From: Acanthornis magna
Taxonomy: Eukaryota; Chordata; Aves; Passeriformes; Acanthizidae
Assembly (NCBI GenBank): GCA_036785705.1
Contig: JAWUZG010000052.1
Coordinates: 2,480,001-2,544,000, forward strand
Direction of reading: 5' to 3'
Length of the DNA stretch: 64,000 nt
Part shown: one piece after another, positions 24,419 through 37,244 of the stretch
How positions within the stretch are numbered: the stretch's first letter is position 1
Layout: each line of letters starts with the position of its first letter
The notes under the pieces: generated by a model
Databases searched by the model: none
Seen by the model: only the letters and a program-made list of their open reading frames with translations
What the model was told of the DNA's origin: nothing
Made by a program: the position numbers and the translations under genes

Positions 24419-25209
24419 CCAGAGGGTCTGTGAGTGGCTTGAGAGGTGGGCCTGTGCAAACCTCATGAAGTTCAACAAGGCCAAGTTCAAGTTCCTGCAG
24501 CTTGGCCAGAGCAATTCCAAGCACAAGTACAGACTCTGTGGAGAATGGATTGAAAGTAGCCCTGGGCAGAAGGACTTGAGGATGTTTGTGGACCAGGAGA
24601 TCAACTTCACCTGGCAATGTGTACTGGTAACATGGAAAACCATGTCCTGGGCTGCATCCAAAGCAGCATGGCCAGCAGGGCAAGGGAGGGGATTCTGCCC
24701 CTCTGCTCTGCTCTGGTGATGCCCACATGAACCAGTGCATTCAGTTCTGGGTTAATTGCTCTGGAGCGATTCCAGAGGAGCTCATGAAGATGCTCAAAGG
24801 CTGGAGCATCTCTGCTATGGAGACATGCTGAGAGAGCTGGAGTTGTTCAGTCTGGAGAAGGAAAGACTCCAGGGTGACCTTTTAGTACCTCTCATTACCT
24901 AAAGGGGCCGCAAGGGAGCTGGAGAGGAAATTTTGACAAGGGCACACAGAGGTAGGACCACAGGGAATGATTTTAAACTGAATGAAGGTAGGTTTAAATC
25001 AGGTATTAGGAAAAATTCTTTACTGTGAGGGTAGTGAGGCACTACCACAGGTTGCCGAGAGAATCTGTGGCTGCTTCACCGCTGAACACATTGAAGACCA
25101 GGCTGGACAGGGCTCTGAGTAACCTGGTCTAATAGAAGGTGCCCCTGTTCATCTTAAGGGGTTGAAACCAGATTACCTTTAAGGTCACTTCCAACCAAAT
25201 AATTCTATG
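24419..25209 (+). mobile_element. CR1 LINE, 3' end of ORF2 plus 3' UTR (longest copy in the window)
   Basis: The open frame at 24279-24719 carries the CR1 reverse-transcriptase C-terminal signature WLERWACANLMKFNKAKFKF, followed by LQLGQSN, YRLCGEWIESS, QKDLRMFVDQ and QCVLV. A frameshift then leads to the 'gtgatgcccacatgaaccagtgcattcagttctggg' region, then 'ggctggagcatctctgctatgg', 'ggagttgttcagtctggagaagg', 'ggtgaggcactaccacaggttgcc', 'gaccaggctggacagggctctgagtaacctggtcta' and a terminal AATTCTATG. About 790 bp remain. The coding part is broken by a frameshift and stops and is inactive. Confidence 0.92.
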
Positions 25210-27645
25210 CTTACATGAAACTATTCCAGAGTTAGAAGACTCTGGAAATTCAACATTGTGCACAACTGCTTGATGTAAGAGGGATCCTAGGAAAAAAATC
25301 AAACCAACCTATGCCTTTCTATCTCTCTCTTTCAAAGTCATGTCCCTCCAGTTTGCGGTTTCACTTCTTTTTCTTCCATTGAGTTTGCTAAATTCTTTTG
25401 GTTAATATTCTACATATTGCCTGTGAATCTCATTTTTCTGCACAAATAGACATAACAATGGGGAGAGTTAGAAAACATTTAGGACATAGACTCCCTGTAA
25501 TCCAATACCTTAGGCCAAAATATGTAATGGAGACCTCAGCTGCATTAATACAAGCGCTGAATCCAATTAGGAGTTGGCGAATTTCTTTCCATTCTGTCCT
25601 GACTCCATTCTCCAAGGCTTAGGTGTGGCTAAGACCTCTCAGAAACCATTGAACAAGAGCTGAGATAACACGGGGGTTTTTTTCAGAAGAGTGGTTTCAA
25701 CAAAAACTTTGTTATTTAGAATCAACTTGTAAGTTGATCTTGATGTATAGGTCTTGATGTGTATAGGTCTGCCTGTGAATAGAAGAGGCACCCTGGAAGA
25801 GCTGCATTAACCATAATTGCCTCTTCTTCTAGATCTCTTTAGAAGAAATCTCTCTGCTTCAGCTGGTACCCCTTCCTGAGGGATTTTTCTCTTTCTTTTT
25901 TGGAAGAAGCAATGAAAAATTATCAAAATACTCAAAGTGCCTGATGACAAGAAACAGAGCGTCTTGAGCTCATGTTGCATCAGCTGAACATCCAACTACT
26001 TTCTTCATCAGACTGAAACTGACCTTTACTTGTTCCCCTGTAAACACTTATGAGCTCGTTGAACACACTGAGGTGTACAATAGAGTATGATTTTGAGAAA
26101 GGCATTTTTCAAATTGGGTCCGACTAGGAATTCAGCCACTTATAAAGGATTCAGGAACAATCTCTGGTTATCACATTGATCTTGTGAGCAAAAACTTTGA
26201 TTAGAAAGCCTTATTACTGGGGGAAACATTAATTTCTGAGAGCAACTAGGGTGTCAGAAACAAATACTACAAAAAGTAACAATCTGCAAAAGTCACATTA
26301 TTAAAGAGTTAACAAGAAGACGCTTTTTAAATTTCATTATATTTCTCTACTTTAACCCCAGCATCTGACACTTCAATAATAACTTTAGTTATTTGAACAA
26401 ATAATTAGTGTGTTCCTGCTACCCCTACCAGCAGTTCCTACAGATCATCCAAAATAGGAGGATTTTTGAAGTCTTTTTACTTCAGGTTTATTCTGGAGCT
26501 TACCCTCTGGGTAGATGTTCCCACCAAAGAAATACAATAATTTCAAAATAGGGTATATGGGGGAGAAATATTGAAACATCCTATCCATATGTCAAAAACC
26601 CCCTACCTTTTCATATACTCTATTGACTAACATTTGTGGAGTATGTATCTGCTGTCAAGGAGGGAGCATGTGATGACAGCTGAAGACCAGTGGCATGGTC
26701 TTGAAGTATTTGGGACATCCACACTTATGTGTGGAAGTTTGTTGCTTTTAAAAAGCAAGATAATCACTTAAAGGATACCTAAGTTAATTAAATGTACAAT
26801 TTTTGGGAAAAATTAACTACAAGGAAAACCATATGGATAATTATAAATGAGATTCGAATACTAATTATAATAATAGCAGCTCGCTTAAAACTCACAATCA
26901 ATTTTATTGAGCCTGTGTGAGGAGGCACACCCTGCAGTTTTAGATGATGATAGCATTGGCAGCAAAGCTTGCACAAGAAGTTCGCAACCCCAACCCAACC
27001 CTCACTCTTCACTGCTTCTAATCTGCTCATCTCAGTGAGGCAGCAAACCACAAACAGCTGTACAGGCACAGGACAGACCGAAACAAGCCACATTAGAGGA
27101 AGACAGGACTGTAGAAATAACCTACACTGCTTTTGTGTGGTATGCAAGCATATTGTGAAATTCCATCCTACAGGTGTATCTACAACCCATAAACTTTCTC
27201 ACTTTTTACTTCACTGCAGTGCTTGGTAAAAGAGACTGCATCAGCTGGGGCTCATGTGTGGGCTAAACTGAGGTCTACTTGCTCACTTCATTACCCCAGA
27301 CAACCACTGAATACCCACACAAAGACTGATAAGCACAAATGCTCAGATAGAGGTGCCTGCTGTCTGCAGGTGCAGGGTCTGTTTGCTGATACGTACACAC
27401 CTGTAAGGAAACTAAGAATCTTACACTCCCATTCAGACAAGAGATTATGGAGACACTCTTTCATACCCTGAATTAGATGTTTAGATGAGACCAGGTAAAA
27501 AATATTCTTTAAATTCTTCCTAAACTTTAGGCAGAATAATATCCTTTTTTAGACCTGGCCTCAACTTAGGTATTTTAAGGCTGTATTTTGTGACATTCAC
27601 AAGACATCTATATATATAAATGATGGCAGCAATCACCAGTAAAAG
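25210..27645. other. AT-rich unique DNA, no gene seen
   Basis: No gene or repeat family was recognised. A short direct repeat, 'cttgatgt(g)tataggtct', occurs twice at about 25739-25770. The longest open frame (26788-27147, minus, 119 codons) has no recognisable domain. Confidence 0.5.
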
Positions 27646-27749
27646 AGTCCCTGTTGTAATCGCAAAATAAAGAGGTCGACGAGGTAAAGGGTTCGCAGGA
27701 GGGGGTTGTCCTCCCTTGCTCTCCTTTATTAAGGTAAGGGTTGAGGTAT

Positions 27750-27973
27750 TCAGGAGGGAGAGAAGAGAAGGACAAGGGATCCCATCCCGGGAGGGACAGG
27801 GTCAGAGGAATCCCCTCCCTGCCCCTGCAGGGACAGGGGTAAAGGAGTCTTAGCCCTGCCCTCAGAGGAACAAGAGGAAAGAATCCCCTCCCCTGCCTCT
27901 GAGGAGACAGGGGCTAAGGAATCTCCCTCTTGCCTCCACCGGTGACAGAATACAATCCCCACCCCTGCCCCCA
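27750..27973 (-). repeat. G-rich minisatellite inside LTR copy 2, about 5 units
   Basis: Read on the minus strand, units start with GGGGCAGGGG-like motifs and run 40-45 bp into pyrimidine-rich halves. About five units can be counted; their divergence makes the exact number uncertain. This is the longest array among the four LTRs. Confidence 0.7.
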
Positions 27974-28003
27974 TGACAGCCACTTAAGAGGGGACAGGGA
28001 TGA

Positions 28004-28102
28004 CCAATCAGGGGAAAGACAGTAGGTGGGGATAACATACATAAACCAATAGTAACATAGGAGGGAGAGATACGATTCAAACCAACCAATGACTTAACCA
28101 AT
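28004..28102 (+). promoter_or_regulatory. Four-site CCAAT array in LTR copy 2
   Basis: CCAAT occurs at 28004, 28046, 28086 and 28098, giving spacings of 42, 40 and 12 bp. The first three keep the spacing seen in the other LTR copies. The fourth is an extra upstream site, matched in copy 4 only by a degenerate GTTGG at 61800. Confidence 0.6.
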
Positions 28103-29079
28103 GGAATAGAAGGATCAGGAAAGGTGGGCGGATCCTGAGCCCTGGGCACGCCTTCCCCGGGATCCAGGGGCGGTCCCAGGCACTCAAAACCGCAAGATCC
28201 TCCCACGGCAGGTGCAGCCAGCCTGGGAGGCGGAGGCAGCTAGGGGGCGGACCCACTTCAAGTTCCAAAGCAAGTCTACTTAAAATTTGGAGACATTTTC
28301 ATTCCAGATGCTAAATTGCAAATTATGAGTGTCTGCATGTTGTTTACTGAGGGGATCAAATTATTTGGCTGAACTTTAAATGCAAAGCCATATTTGATGA
28401 CTTATTTTAATGGCTTTACCCAGAACAGCATTTACACTTTGAAGAACTGAAAGCCTTCTCTAACATCCCTGGGACTTCAGTTTGCATTGTACTGAAATGT
28501 TGTCTTGAACAGCACTGCTTTTCTGAGCTGCCAGCTCAAATCCAAATTTAGGGTTCACATGTCCCTTATGCACCATGTCACCACTTCTCTTCAAAATCAG
28601 CAATACCTGGGTATATGTAGAGAAGGGAAGGCAAAATATACCCTTTGTATAATAGTTGTGAATCATATTTGCTGTAATGTGCACAAATAAAAACCGTAAG
28701 ATAAACATTCCATTATGGGAAGAATCTGAAGAGAATTTTTGAATATTGATCTTGATCTTCGTATCTTGTGCAAGATGAACATGCCACTAGCTCACATGCA
28801 ATGTTCAAACTTCACTGTTTTATTATTTATTATCAAACTCTGCATGCAGCTGTATTTCTAACCTATTGTCTTTCATCTGTATGCACTCATCAAGAGAAAA
28901 AGATCTGGGGGTCATGTGGGAACTGTGCTTTTCTTCACCAGGTATTTTAAAAGCAAAAATTTCCCTTAGACACTAAAATGAAAACAAAGTCGTTATGCTG
29001 CATTTTCTGAAATGAAAAGGTACAGAAAATCCCCTAGTAACCTTCAAAACAAGCCAGGATTTTTATGTGATGTTCTCCA

Positions 29080-29081
<2 letters not shown>

Positions 29082-29109
<28 letters not shown>
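29082..29109. repeat. Poly(T) run, T28
   Basis: Twenty-eight uninterrupted T. No recognisable retroposon body lies on the side where a reverse-strand poly(A) tail would be attached (3' of the run), so it is listed as a simple homopolymer. Confidence 0.92.
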
Positions 29110-29113
<4 letters not shown>

Positions 29114-29816
29114 GCAGCAACATTAGAATGTCAAGTTATTCTGTCCCATTTTTAACTTCAACAGAAGAATTCACTGGTTGGAGTGTAGGGAGGCTCATGG
29201 TTTCTGATAAAGTGCTATTACAATGAGATTTTGTTTCTGGGTTTATTTCAAACCAGCTCAAAATAAAGCCCACATAAACTAAACAGAACTATGTAGACTA
29301 ATTTCAGGCTAGAAACAATGAAGAGAATTCCCAGTTATTATTCATGAAAGCACATAATGCATCTTTCAACACTTGAGATCAAGATTGAATGGCTACTTAA
29401 AAAAATGGAAGTGCCCTTTGTTAAATGGTTAGCTTGAAAGAGAAATGCTTGGATGGTTATTTGACCCTATGCTGTCATGGAAGCAAGGTCAATAAACAGG
29501 TTCGTCCCTTTTGGTCTCAAATTGTTCGAAGGGTACAACTACAGCAAAAGAGGATAAAACTGTATGTCAGTGAAATTTGTAAATAACCCTGTTATATTTA
29601 ATTTGCCTTCTTTTTTCCAATAAAACTCATCTTTAGCCATAAAATGACCAAAAGAAAAGCAAACAACATCAATTTTATGATACAAAAATTTTTGAGCTGT
29701 ATTGTTAAATTAAATAAGTCTGGATAGCTGCCAGCAATTCCATATGTCTGCTACTGAAATTGTAATATTGTCTGTATCTGTTTTACACCAGTAAGGATGA
29801 AAGCATATAAATAATT

Positions 29817-29857
29817 TAAAAAAAATTAAAAAAAAAAAAAAAAGAAAAAAAAAATCA
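29817..29857. repeat. A-rich low-complexity tract
   Basis: About 40 bp almost entirely of A, with two TT and one G interruption. No associated retroposon body was identified. Confidence 0.85.
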
Positions 29858-32800
29858 AAGGATTGACTACCAGTTCAGTCTAGAAAACACCCCATTGTCA
29901 GCACTGTTTGACTGTAGAGAGACCACAGACCTGTTGCTGCCTCTACATGTTGATAACATACATACTCTGACATACCACACGAGTGTGATGTCCCAAAATA
30001 AGCCGTACAAATCCTCAAAACAAAACATCTGGAGCAAATATAACAGATATGCAATCTCATTACTATTATGATTTTCAATTTGATTTAAGCAATTTGATTG
30101 ACCTTTTCCTACTCCTACCCATGCAAGAATGAAAGGGTATGATTGGCCACCTAATCTCATACTGCCTTGTGTTATTGCTCTTTAAAAGTTTCATGTGCTA
30201 CAACTGAATGGACAGAGGCATCTAAAACTGGCACCTAGTCTAGTGTGAAGTGGAGGAGAATAGCAAATATTAATACTCCATCCCACTGAGCATATTTTGC
30301 CAAGATTATCCAGCTTTTATCATCTCAAGAAGAAAGTTATAATCCTGTGAAAAGCTACACCAAAACCGTATTATACATAGAAGTAACTTTTAACTTTACA
30401 GGCAAATTTAAAAATAAAAACACACTAGGGAAATTAATGTAGAAATTCCTCATTTACAGAAGCAATATCTGATCACGAACCTTGCATTTTACGTTCTCGT
30501 GATATTTAGCATTAGCCAGGTGAGAAAACACATCTTTACATTTTTTAAATGTGTTCTGTCATGATCAGTTCAGACATAAACAGCTCTTAAAATAACCAAC
30601 CAACCAATAACTTGTTTCAAAAGGGTCAAAATCTCCAGTCAGTCAATTCTCTTGCTTTGGACCTCTTATGTTAATTTGATGTGATAAACCTGGGTGGGAT
30701 GTTTCAGAGAACAAATTGATGAGATCCCTATGCAGTGGTTCATCTCATTTATTATGAAATAGTTTGAAGAATAAAAAAATCACAAAACTCTCTGTCATCC
30801 ACCCCCATTCACATCCCAAGAGAACAATAATTACTGGTTCATATTTATCCTTCATGTGATGTGAAAAATCCAGTGGCTTAGGGAAGATCAGAAATTCATG
30901 CAGGAACCCTTTCTGAATGAAAAAGATTAATTGATAAACATGGAGGAAAAGATACTATGCAAAAATTCTGATATTATGTTGACATTAAAAACACCTTATA
31001 ACATAGACTTTATGGCATAAATATACCTAAATGAAAAGTATTTTGGAGGGATTTCCTCCCCAGTACTAGTAAACTCATTGTTAGCAGAGATAAGAACCAT
31101 TACTTACAACAAAATAAAAAGAATATTCCTGAACAGTCTGGTTCTCCCTTCCCTATGATCAGTTCATCTCTTTAAATACAACATGGTTTCACAAGCAAAA
31201 CTAGTTCACAGCTTTTAAAGTTTTCAAGGTTTTCAGAAGAGTAGGAAACTTTGAAAAACTTGAAAATAACTGAAAATTATCCTAGATTATTATGAGTTCA
31301 TTTTTATTTTATGTACCCCAAATTTTTCTAGGAACTTGGAATAACAGTTTTTGAAATAATGGCAATAAATATTAAAGGGAAAGATACTGAAAAAAGAAAT
31401 ATTTGCCATAGGCAGGGTAAAAAATTATTTTACAAACCACCAATTCAAGATTTGTAAAGAAAAATGACAATACCAAACCTGCACTATGAATCTGCTTCTA
31501 TATATTGTTACACCAAAGTGAATCAAGAGGAAATCCAAAGGAGTATGTTTAACATACATAGACACAGAAGAAGCCACAATTTCCTCTGAGCTTCTGACAC
31601 AGAATTTATTACATGGTAACATCTTCATTTTAAATAAATGCCTTCCTCTTTTCCAGATTACAATAACTGATTTCTAATAAGCCTTTCATCGTTCACTCAT
31701 CTCAGAAGCTTCTGCATGTAAGCACATGTTTTCTGAACATCATTAATGTGTTTTAATATGAAAATAGTTAAATATGTTTTTTGAAAATAATTAATAAAAG
31801 GACTGATCTTAGATTAGAATTCCAATGACTGTCTCCCTATATTTTTGCCTTCATTTAAACACCACAATATAATCTGGTTATTCAACAGGCTGTTGTAAAG
31901 AACTGCATACTTTGAAGTCTTTACTGTAAAGATACTCTGTTTCTTGGAAGAGGAAGACTAAGGGAGTTTTTCATGACAAGACAAGCTTCACTTGGAGGAA
32001 TAGAAGAGGGAATTGCTGAAACTATTACATATGTGAAACATTTTTAGTAGAGAATCTGTTTTGTGATTCAATCTCTGCCAAAAATAAAAGGATTGTATAC
32101 TTTTTCCCCTTTTCCTGGAGAACCTTGTAAACTTTTCATTTCTGACCAAAACCACTGTGTTTTTTCTTTCCTATTACTACTTTATGGTTCCATATCTTAA
32201 TTTTCTAACCATATGCTCCTCTAATCAAATCAGCAGATATTTCTTCTTTTGAGCTCAGCCTGCAAACATCTCAGCAGGGTCAAAAGGACTGTTTGCCAGC
32301 AGTACTCTAACTGAACTAAACATGTAATAGAAACAGACGAAATTTTTATCAGTCAGATTCCCGTGCTATTTTTCTTATCCTTTCATAGCTATCATTAATC
32401 TGATCAAAAATACAATTGTAGCCTCAGAATTTTAAATTATCTTTGTTCTCAGCATCAGTGTCTCAGAATTCATCTCTGGGACATGATGCTGTTTATAATC
32501 TCAGCTATTCTAAAAACAAGATACCCAGCAGCAATTCTGAACAGGTAACTAGCAAGAGTCAGGCTCAGCAGTCTCCTTGGGGGAGTTCTCTTTTACATCA
32601 TTTCTGACCTTGCACACTAGGCCTGTCACATCTTTTTTTATCCCTATCAATACACTTAAGTATGTATTTAACATTTCACCCCTCTTTCCCTCCACCCTGC
32701 GTTGTTCCCTTTGAGATAACAATCTGTATGTAACTACAGCAGCTGGTGAAAGAAGTTCACTGCATTATTTAGCTTTGTTTGCTTTGTCTGAGTGCTGGAG

Positions 32801-32941
32801 AGAATACTGATGTACTCAGCTTTCTTATTCATAATACTGATTCATGGGTCACACCTCTTCATGTGCATATTTTACAGCTGGTGACTATGACCTAAATGAG
32901 TCTAAGAAACAGCAGTTTATATACTTACATGAAATGAAAAG

Positions 32942-33120
32942 CATCACAGAAGGGTTTGAGTTGGAAGGGACCTTAAAGACCATCTGGTTCCAAACCCCTG
33001 CTATGGGGTTCCACCAGACCGGATTGATCAAAGCCCCATCCAGCCTGGCCTTGAACATTTGTAGGGATGGAGCAGCCACAACTTCTCTGGGCAATCTATG
33101 ATAGTATAACACCTTCAAAG
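32942..33120 (-). mobile_element. CR1 LINE 3' end fragment
   Basis: Reverse orientation. Blocks in order: 'catcacagaagggtttgag', 'ttggaagggaccttaaagac', 'ccagaccggattgatcaaag', 'ccccatccagcctggcc', 'ggatggagcagccac', 'aacttctctgggcaatc'. The terminal tail at the left end is degraded. The copy is truncated after about 180 bp. Confidence 0.88.
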
Positions 33121-36100
33121 GTCTTCACTTATGTCTTGAGATACTGATGCAGTAAGAAACATTTTACCCCAAATTCACCAAGGCTTTACATTTTATTTCT
33201 TTGCATTTTGATTACATATGTACCAATGGTCCCACGCTACAAATTCTCAGTTGGAGAATGCCATATTTACTTCTATTTCTAAAAACACCCATCCTTGAGA
33301 GTGTGAAGGATGTACTACTGACAATATGATTATATTTATGAATCTCTGGAAGATTGGATTCTCTGGTTGCAATAAGGGATGCTGCATCCCTTCCATCACC
33401 TATATCATAACCTGTCAGGTAGACTTCAACTAACAGATATCGTTCTTTCAGCTCCCTTCTAGTCTCCTTTATGGTTCTACCTGCAGCTGTTTTCTTTGAA
33501 GTATGCATGACAGATGGTGAGTGGAACTTAAAAAAATGGTTTATGTTGTGATGCTTCAATCTATGTCATGGTTCTGAAGTAAGTTTGACATAAAAAAATA
33601 AACATTAGTCTAATATATCCAGAATCTAGCCTGAAATACATTTATATTATATGCTGGTACATTGTTAGCTTATCCTCGTCATTTAGCTGCTACATCAGAC
33701 ATATTTGCATAGTAAAACAAGCTAGTCCTCCAATGAGCATTTCTCTCTGTTATAACTCTCTGTTGCTGGGATATTTTTACGGTTTTTTCTTTTCTTTTTT
33801 CTTTTTTTTAACTATTATTATTATTTCAAGCTCTATTATTGAGACAAACACAATTGAAGCTGCCATTATTTGGTCACTGAGAACCAAGCAGATGATAAAT
33901 AACTGTTAAACCAATGATACTAACTTAAAGCATTCACTTGTCAACAAAGTCTTGGCAAAGGCTCTATTTTACAATCAGAACATGTCCTTCAAATTTGATG
34001 GACATCTGACATTTTTAATTGGTTGGGAGTTGAAGCATCCAGCTCTGACTGGGGAAAAACAATTGTGTATGCCAACAGATAAATTCATCTATCTTTTCTA
34101 AACTTCTAGCAATTCTAAGTTTCAAGAAAAAAAACTCTTTTACTGGGTTGCTATCTTATTTAATTGGATGTTATGGTAGGATAAGCTGAGAACAGTTGAG
34201 CTGAAGAAAAAATTCTGAAAATCTTCAGGAAAAGGCACATTTTTCCCTGCGCCTCTAGACATCCAGAAAAATAGAACTCTGATCAATAACTAAGGATATA
34301 GAAATAGATTTGGCAGAACTAATAAACAGCATTGATGTGAAAGGTGCTGCACAAGATATTCTTTCTTTCTGGAGTCATTAATGGCCACAGACTTTCCTCC
34401 TCATTCATGAGATGTACATCAATTATCAACCCGCTCATGAAAAGAAAACTGCCAAGCCCAATATACAGTTAAATACACAATATTTCCTCTATCACAAAAG
34501 ATTACACTTTGCTAGGGAGAGAAACCATCAGCAAGCTCAGAAGTGACAAATACAATTCAGTTTATTCACAGTGAGATGAGCAGTTCACTTTTGGCAGTTT
34601 CAGGTTATCGAACTGAAGAAAATGGACACAGTTCCTTTCAAAGCTAAGAAATGCTCTTTGACAGGTGATTAATATGACAATCAAAATAAGAAGACTTAAA
34701 AAAACCTGACACAAAAATTGAGATTGGATAGGTCAAACCATTTGATGCTACTTCTAACCCTGTAGGTCAAAGGTCAGAGCTTTAGTCCACTGGGATTTAG
34801 ATGGGTGACAAAGATCTAAAGTGAACAACAATGAAAAATATTGGAGGAAGGAAGGTTTGATCAGTGTAAGATGAATTTCTTTTACAAGTGTGTTTTCTAT
34901 ATCTTCAGCTTCATGATCAACTACTTTTGCTGCAATTAACATTCTATAATAAATGCTGAAGGAATTCCCAGACCATGGGTGGTAGAAATAAATTTTGATA
35001 AAATGCATACTTGACCTCATAATCAGAAGCAATTAAGAGGGCAACTACTTTATTACACAGGAGCTTACATGTACTTAATACCCCAATTGTAAATGAACCC
35101 AATTAAGAAATTATAATCTATTTTTTACTTTCTTCTGAATCTCTAGAGAGATTATAATATACACTTCTTTAGGGGTAGAAATATAAGTTTTTAAGGGCAA
35201 TTTTGTAGCTTGTTATTAGTCTTTAATGACTTGACCGTGATGTATTTAATGCTAAATAATACGGATCCCTCTTGCATTTTATTTACTAGATGCAGATTGA
35301 ACATTATCTCCATGGAAAGATGCTGGCTCACATAGTGGATAGCATGACTTTGACCCTAATAACTGCCATTATGTATTATCCACCTACACCTACACCTGAT
35401 AAAAAAAAAAATTTTTTTCTTCTTTACTCCTTTTTGTTATTACCCAGGTCTTCATCTCCTGATGTTCACTCAATCAAGGAAAAGAAGGTGGCTGTTGATG
35501 TTGTTGGTGTTTGTGTGAGTGCTGAGTGCTGCCTGTGTGCCTGGTCGTGAGTGTGTGTGCATGTGTATTGTACATGTGTTTGCATGTGTGCCTATAGGGA
35601 ATACACACTCAGTTTGATTCTTGGAGCTGGGAACAGGGAGTTGTCACAGCCTCACATCTGTTGGGTTTCCAGATTTCACAGCTGTTCACAGAAAGGATCT
35701 GACTCATCCAGAGCTACAAAATAGACTTAAAAAAACAAAAAAAAGAATGTAGGACAATATCAAAACCTGTATTCCATTATCTATTCACTAGAGGTTTTTC
35801 TTCATATAACATGGAAGTTTATCATCTGGGTGGTTCAGTTAATTTTTAGTTAATTAGGAGCAGAGATATTTCTGTAAAAATTAACTATAGAAAACAGATG
35901 TTGATAGTTCATGGAATCCTTCAACCCTGTATTCCATTCTTCATAGCAAGACTTAAGTTTTGTGCTGAGTTTGCAAGGCCTCAGGACTGAAACTTTTTAG
36001 GCTTCTTCTGACTGAACCTTTGCCAAACTTCTTGAGGTTTTCTTTACTTGGTTTAGTTGTGACTGCAATTTCACAGCAGGTGTCTGTCTGTATGTAATTT

Positions 36101-37193
36101 CTAACACATTTATCTTTGCACGGTATATCTATAGTCACATAAACAGAAATAACTATCTGTTATTCCATGTAAAATGAATTATTTCAAGACTAGGCTAGAT
36201 GGAATTGTGAGCAACCAGGTTTAGAATGTAATTGAAGCTGCAGATGAGGAGGGAGGTGTAAAAACATATTAGCTAAACCTGAGCTTGGGCACCACATGGT
36301 TACTAGGACAAGGAAGGCAAAACCATCAGCATGAACTGGTGGACTCCAGACAATAGCAACTACAGGAGCACTATAAGAGCAATAGTTCTCATGAGGATCA
36401 TCACTGCTTTAAATCATAAATAAGTTGCTGGGGAAGGGGAACCTGAATCCATCCCACCCCTTCAAGTTTAATGCCAGGGTCAACAATATATGCCCAGGGC
36501 CAGGGGGGGGATCACAGGTCATCAGGAGAAAACCTGAAGAGCAGCACAAAAGCATTCCAGCCATTCCAGCCAGTAGCTTGGCTTCATTAGGCTCCCAGTT
36601 TACATGCCTCTATGCTAACTCAGGCACCATGGGGAATAAACAGGAGCAACTAGAGACATGTGCACATAGGCAAGGCTAAGACTAGGGAAAATGCAGGCTC
36701 TCCAGAAGGAAATGGGACACTTGATTACCTTGAATATGGAGAAGGCTGAGGTACTCAAGGACTTTTTTTATTTGGTTTTCTGGCAAGTGCTTTAGCTGCA
36801 CCACCCAAATCACTGCTGGTAGTAGTAGATTTAAGTGACCATTACTTGTTTGAAATGTAGGTACTACTCATATGCACCCCCTTCATCTATTGTAACACAA
36901 ACTAAAAATGGGTACATGAAACAGAGAAGACAATGATAATTCTTTAGACTAATATATTTCAATACATATTTCAGTTCATTAAGGGCATGCCAAAAGGAGT
37001 TACTCATGCTCAAATGAAGGCTGGTAACATTTTCTGACAGGAGGAGCTCGCTTCATTGAATCTCCCTGCTTGGTTGCTTGTCACCACCTGATCAAGTCCT
37101 TAATAATTTTAACACTTAACAGGTCTCCATGTAAGTAGCAGCAACTGATTTGCTCATCTCAAAACAACTCACCTATTCAGTTTCAGCCAAGGA

Positions 37194-37195
<2 letters not shown>
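33121..37195. other. AT-rich unique DNA, no gene seen
   Basis: No gene was recognised. A T-rich run lies at about 33783-33810 and a GT-rich stretch at about 35508-35592. A possible CR1 scrap is listed separately at 36181-36228. Confidence 0.5.
36181..36228 (+). mobile_element. Possible short CR1 scrap
   Basis: The stretch 'tcaagactaggctagatggaattgtgagcaaccaggttta' resembles the CR1 3' block that elsewhere in this window reads 'aagaccaggctggacagggctctgagtaacctggtcta' (25095-25132). Flanking CR1 blocks are absent, so this is either a very short relic or a chance match. Confidence 0.4.

Positions 37196-37243
<48 letters not shown>
37196..37243. repeat. Dinucleotide microsatellite (TG)24
   Basis: Twenty-four uninterrupted TG units. 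It is long and perfect enough to be variable between individuals, and alternating purine-pyrimidine tracts of this kind can adopt Z-DNA. Confidence 0.97.

Positions 37244-37244
<1 letters not shown>

Larger units (their letters stand above)
27652..28260 (-). mobile_element. Solo LTR of an endogenous retrovirus (copy 2)
   Basis: This is a 609-bp reverse-strand copy of the same LTR family. On the minus strand it begins TGAAGTGGGTCCGCC and ends GATTACAACA. Flanks are AGTCCC at 27646-27651 and AGTTCC at 28261-28266, a 6-bp target duplication with one mismatch. It has four CCAAT boxes on the plus strand (28004, 28046, 28086, 28098), a degenerate TATA position and an AATAAA (plus-strand TTTATT at 27725-27730). 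Its extra length comes from about five copies of the G-rich unit. No internal retroviral sequence adjoins it. Open frames across it (up to 114 codons) reflect GC-rich composition and are not genes. Confidence 0.86.
28267..32941. other. AT-rich unique DNA with poly(T) and A-rich runs
   Basis: No gene or repeat family was recognised in 4.7 kb. There is a T28 run at 29082-29109 and an A-rich tract at about 29817-29857. Open frames are below 100 codons. Confidence 0.55.

Noticed and set aside
24279..24740. Overlapping frames of 146 (+) and 135 (-) codons as possible genes
   Set aside because: The plus frame is the C-terminal end of a CR1 reverse transcriptase, broken by a frameshift downstream. 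The minus frame is its shadow.
27862..28206. 114-codon minus-strand open frame
   Set aside because: It lies inside LTR copy 2 and shares translated segments with frames in copies 1 and 4 only because the DNA is homologous.
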